A stretch of DNA of 7,844 nt from Deltaproteobacteria bacterium (GTDB lineage Bacteria; Desulfobacterota; Anaeroferrophillalia; Anaeroferrophillales; Tharpellaceae), in the NCBI GenBank assembly GCA_013153415.1, contig JAADEO010000226.1, positions 1 to 7,844 on the forward strand. The letters are read 5' to 3'. The notes under the pieces were generated by a model. It was not told the origin of the DNA. It saw nothing but the letters and a program-made list of their open reading frames with translations, and ran no database searches. The translations under genes and the position numbers were made by a program. Shown in pieces: positions 7,058 to 7,844 of this stretch. Positions within the stretch are counted from its first letter, which is position 1. Each line of letters begins with the position of its first letter.

Positions 7058-7086
7058 TATGTATCTAAAGCCTTGCGGTTTGTCAA
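7058..7086 (-). promoter_or_regulatory. Candidate sigma70 promoter of the pgpA-recA-pilT-recX-alaS operon
   Basis: On the minus strand a perfect -35 box TTGACA (7086-7081) is followed after 17 bases by TACATA (7063-7058), a weak -10 match (3 of 6). The start point would be near 7051, giving a leader of about 60 bases with the 7021-7044 dyad at its beginning. An inverted repeat AAACCG/CGGTTT (7045-7050 and 7076-7081) brackets the spacer and -10. The weak -10 keeps confidence moderate. Confidence 0.45.
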
Positions 7087-7098
7087 TCATCTTGGCCG

Positions 7099-7107
7099 TT
7101 ATCCACA
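7099..7107 (+). promoter_or_regulatory. Perfect DnaA-box consensus match
   Basis: TTATCCACA matches the classical high-affinity DnaA 9-mer exactly. It lies in the divergent intergenic region, 12 bases upstream of the proposed -35 box of the recA operon. It is the only exact match I noticed in the window; a single site does not make an origin. Binding is inferred from sequence only. Confidence 0.4.
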
Positions 7108-7151
7108 CGCGGTCGGGATACGACGAATTAGCTTTCGCACGGCAAAAAGAG

Positions 7152-7180
7152 TTTACCCCGTCAGCGGCCTGTGTTAAATT
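7152..7180 (+). promoter_or_regulatory. Candidate sigma70 promoter for the OmpA-family gene
   Basis: TTTACC (7152-7157, 4 of 6 matches to TTGACA) is followed after 17 bases by TAAATT (7175-7180, 4 of 6). TGT directly before the -10 gives an extended -10 feature (TGn). The start point would be near 7187, about 84 bases before the ATG at 7271. Confidence 0.4.
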
Positions 7181-7257
7181 GCAAATATCAAGCTATTCAC
7201 CAAAGTAGCGACCGCGACTCTGACCGCAGCAGTTTTCATACCGCCATGAACAACATC

Positions 7258-7263
7258 GAGGAG
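7258..7263 (+). promoter_or_regulatory. Ribosome binding site of the OmpA-family gene
   Basis: GAGGAG lies 7 bases upstream of ATG at 7271. This spacing, with the signal peptide that follows, fixes the start of the last gene. Confidence 0.8.
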
Positions 7264-7270
7264 TAATGCC

Positions 7271-7844
7271 ATGAGCAATTTCATCAAGCCCGTTCTCAAC
7301 CTGGTATTGGCGGGTCTCATCCTGGTTTTATTCCTGGCGGGATCGGCCCCGGCCGCCGAAAATCAGCTTCCGGCGGTTTCCGCAACCGCCCGTGACGCGT
7401 TCTCGGTTTCCCCGCAGCCGGCCCCGCAGGAAGCTTCCGGTCCCGACCGGGGCAAATACCGGGTCGTCATCGACAGCAGGACCATTGCCGACACCCTGCT
7501 CGGTGCCGGAGGCATGATCGACATCAGGATCGAGTTCGCCAGCGGTTCGGCCCGCCTGGCCACAGATGCCAAACACCAGATCACCGAAATCGCCCGGGCC
7601 CTGAAAAGCCGGAAGCTGGCCGATCGCAAAGTCCTGATAACCGGCCATACAGACGCCGTCGGCTCGGCCACCGCCAACCTCAAACTTTCGCAGAAAAGAG
7701 CCCAGGCTGTCCGCCAGGCCCTGATCAAACTCGGCGTCGACCCCACCCGGCTCGAAACCCGGGGGCTGGGTGAAAGCCAGCCGATCGCCGACAACCGCAG
7801 CGCCGCCGGCCGGGCCCGTAACCGGCGGGTAACTTTGAGTCTGA
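7271..7844 (+). CDS. Exported OmpA/MotB-family peptidoglycan-binding protein, 3'-truncated by window edge
   Basis: The frame is open to the end of the window (191 complete codons, no stop). Residues 1-29 form a Sec signal peptide: Lys6, a hydrophobic core from Val8 to Ala23, and a signal peptidase I site near A-P-A-A (26-29). There is no lipobox Cys, so it is not a lipoprotein. A Pro/Ala/Ser-rich linker (about 30-60) leads into an OmpA C-terminal domain from about 83: IDIRIEFASGSARL (83-96), ITGHTDAVGS (123-132), NLKLSQKRAQAV (136-147), LETRGLGESQPIADN (161-175) and RARNRRVTL (181-189). The NxxLSxxRAxxV pattern is the family's peptidoglycan-contacting motif, with the conserved Asp and Arg present. 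It likely sits in the periplasm and binds meso-diaminopimelate in the cell wall. The N-terminal part is too short for an OmpA beta-barrel. The domain is nearly complete at the edge, so the protein probably ends soon after. Confidence 0.93.
   Translation, partial: MSNFIKPVLNLVLAGLILVLFLAGSAPAAENQLPAVSATARDAFSVSPQPAPQEASGPDRGKYRVVIDSRTIADTLLGAGGMIDIRIEFASGSARLATDAKHQITEIARALKSRKLADRKVLITGHTDAVGSATANLKLSQKRAQAVRQALIKLGVDPTRLETRGLGESQPIADNRSAAGRARNRRVTLSL

Noticed and set aside
7015..7110. Canonical LexA operator of the Escherichia coli type (CTG-N10-CAG) or the Geobacter type upstream of the recA operon
   Set aside because: The CTGAC/GTCAG dyad has the wrong spacing (N12 between the 5-bp arms) for the first, and only half of the second pattern is matched, so I list a dyad rather than a LexA site.
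7081..7200. Replication origin suggested by the DnaA box
   Set aside because: Only one exact box is seen and there is no box cluster, AT-rich unwinding region, or dnaA/dnaN neighbour.
7328..7794. Minus-strand open frames opposite the OmpA-family gene
   Set aside because: The plus-strand frame has a ribosome binding site, a signal peptide and a clear OmpA domain; the reverse frames have none of these.

Overview
This window looks like a chromosomal housekeeping segment of a GC-rich deltaproteobacterium of the Desulfuromonadales/Geobacter type. That assignment is an inference. It rests on the minus-strand gene order pgpA, recA, a PilT-family ATPase, recX, alaS, which I recall from that group, and on an exoprotein with a C-terminal module typical of those genomes. 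No rRNA, tRNA, mobile element or CRISPR array is visible.

Layout. Bases 1-1011 hold the 3' part of a plus-strand gene for a probable secreted SGNH-hydrolase-like protein; its start lies outside the window. A strong bidirectional terminator at 1020-1052 separates it from the convergent minus-strand block. That block, read from right to left, is pgpA (6991 to 6533), recA (6487 to 5453), pilT-like (5404 to 4223), recX (4226 to 3741) and alaS (3719 to 1074). Gaps are short (45, 48, minus 4 and 21 bases) and none contains a convincing terminator, so the five genes are most simply read as one operon. A plausible sigma70 promoter lies at 7058-7086. To the right, a plus-strand gene starting at 7271 encodes an exported OmpA/MotB-type peptidoglycan-binding protein and runs off the window. 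The divergent intergenic region (6992-7270) holds candidate promoters for both directions, a dyad or hairpin in the pgpA leader, and a perfect match to the DnaA-box consensus.

How the genes work together. RecA performs homologous recombination and activates the SOS response, and RecX limits RecA filaments. AlaRS charges tRNA-Ala. PgpA completes phosphatidylglycerol synthesis. The PilT-family ATPase drives pilus retraction or a related type IV pilus function. The grouping is positional rather than a single pathway, but recA and recX sharing a transcript fits a RecA activity-control module.

I see no convincing undescribed system here. The most useful second looks are the regulatory DNA of the recA operon, the PilT paralogue with a non-canonical C-terminus placed between recA and recX, the direct pgpA-recA junction without cinA, and the two-part architecture of the left-edge exoprotein.
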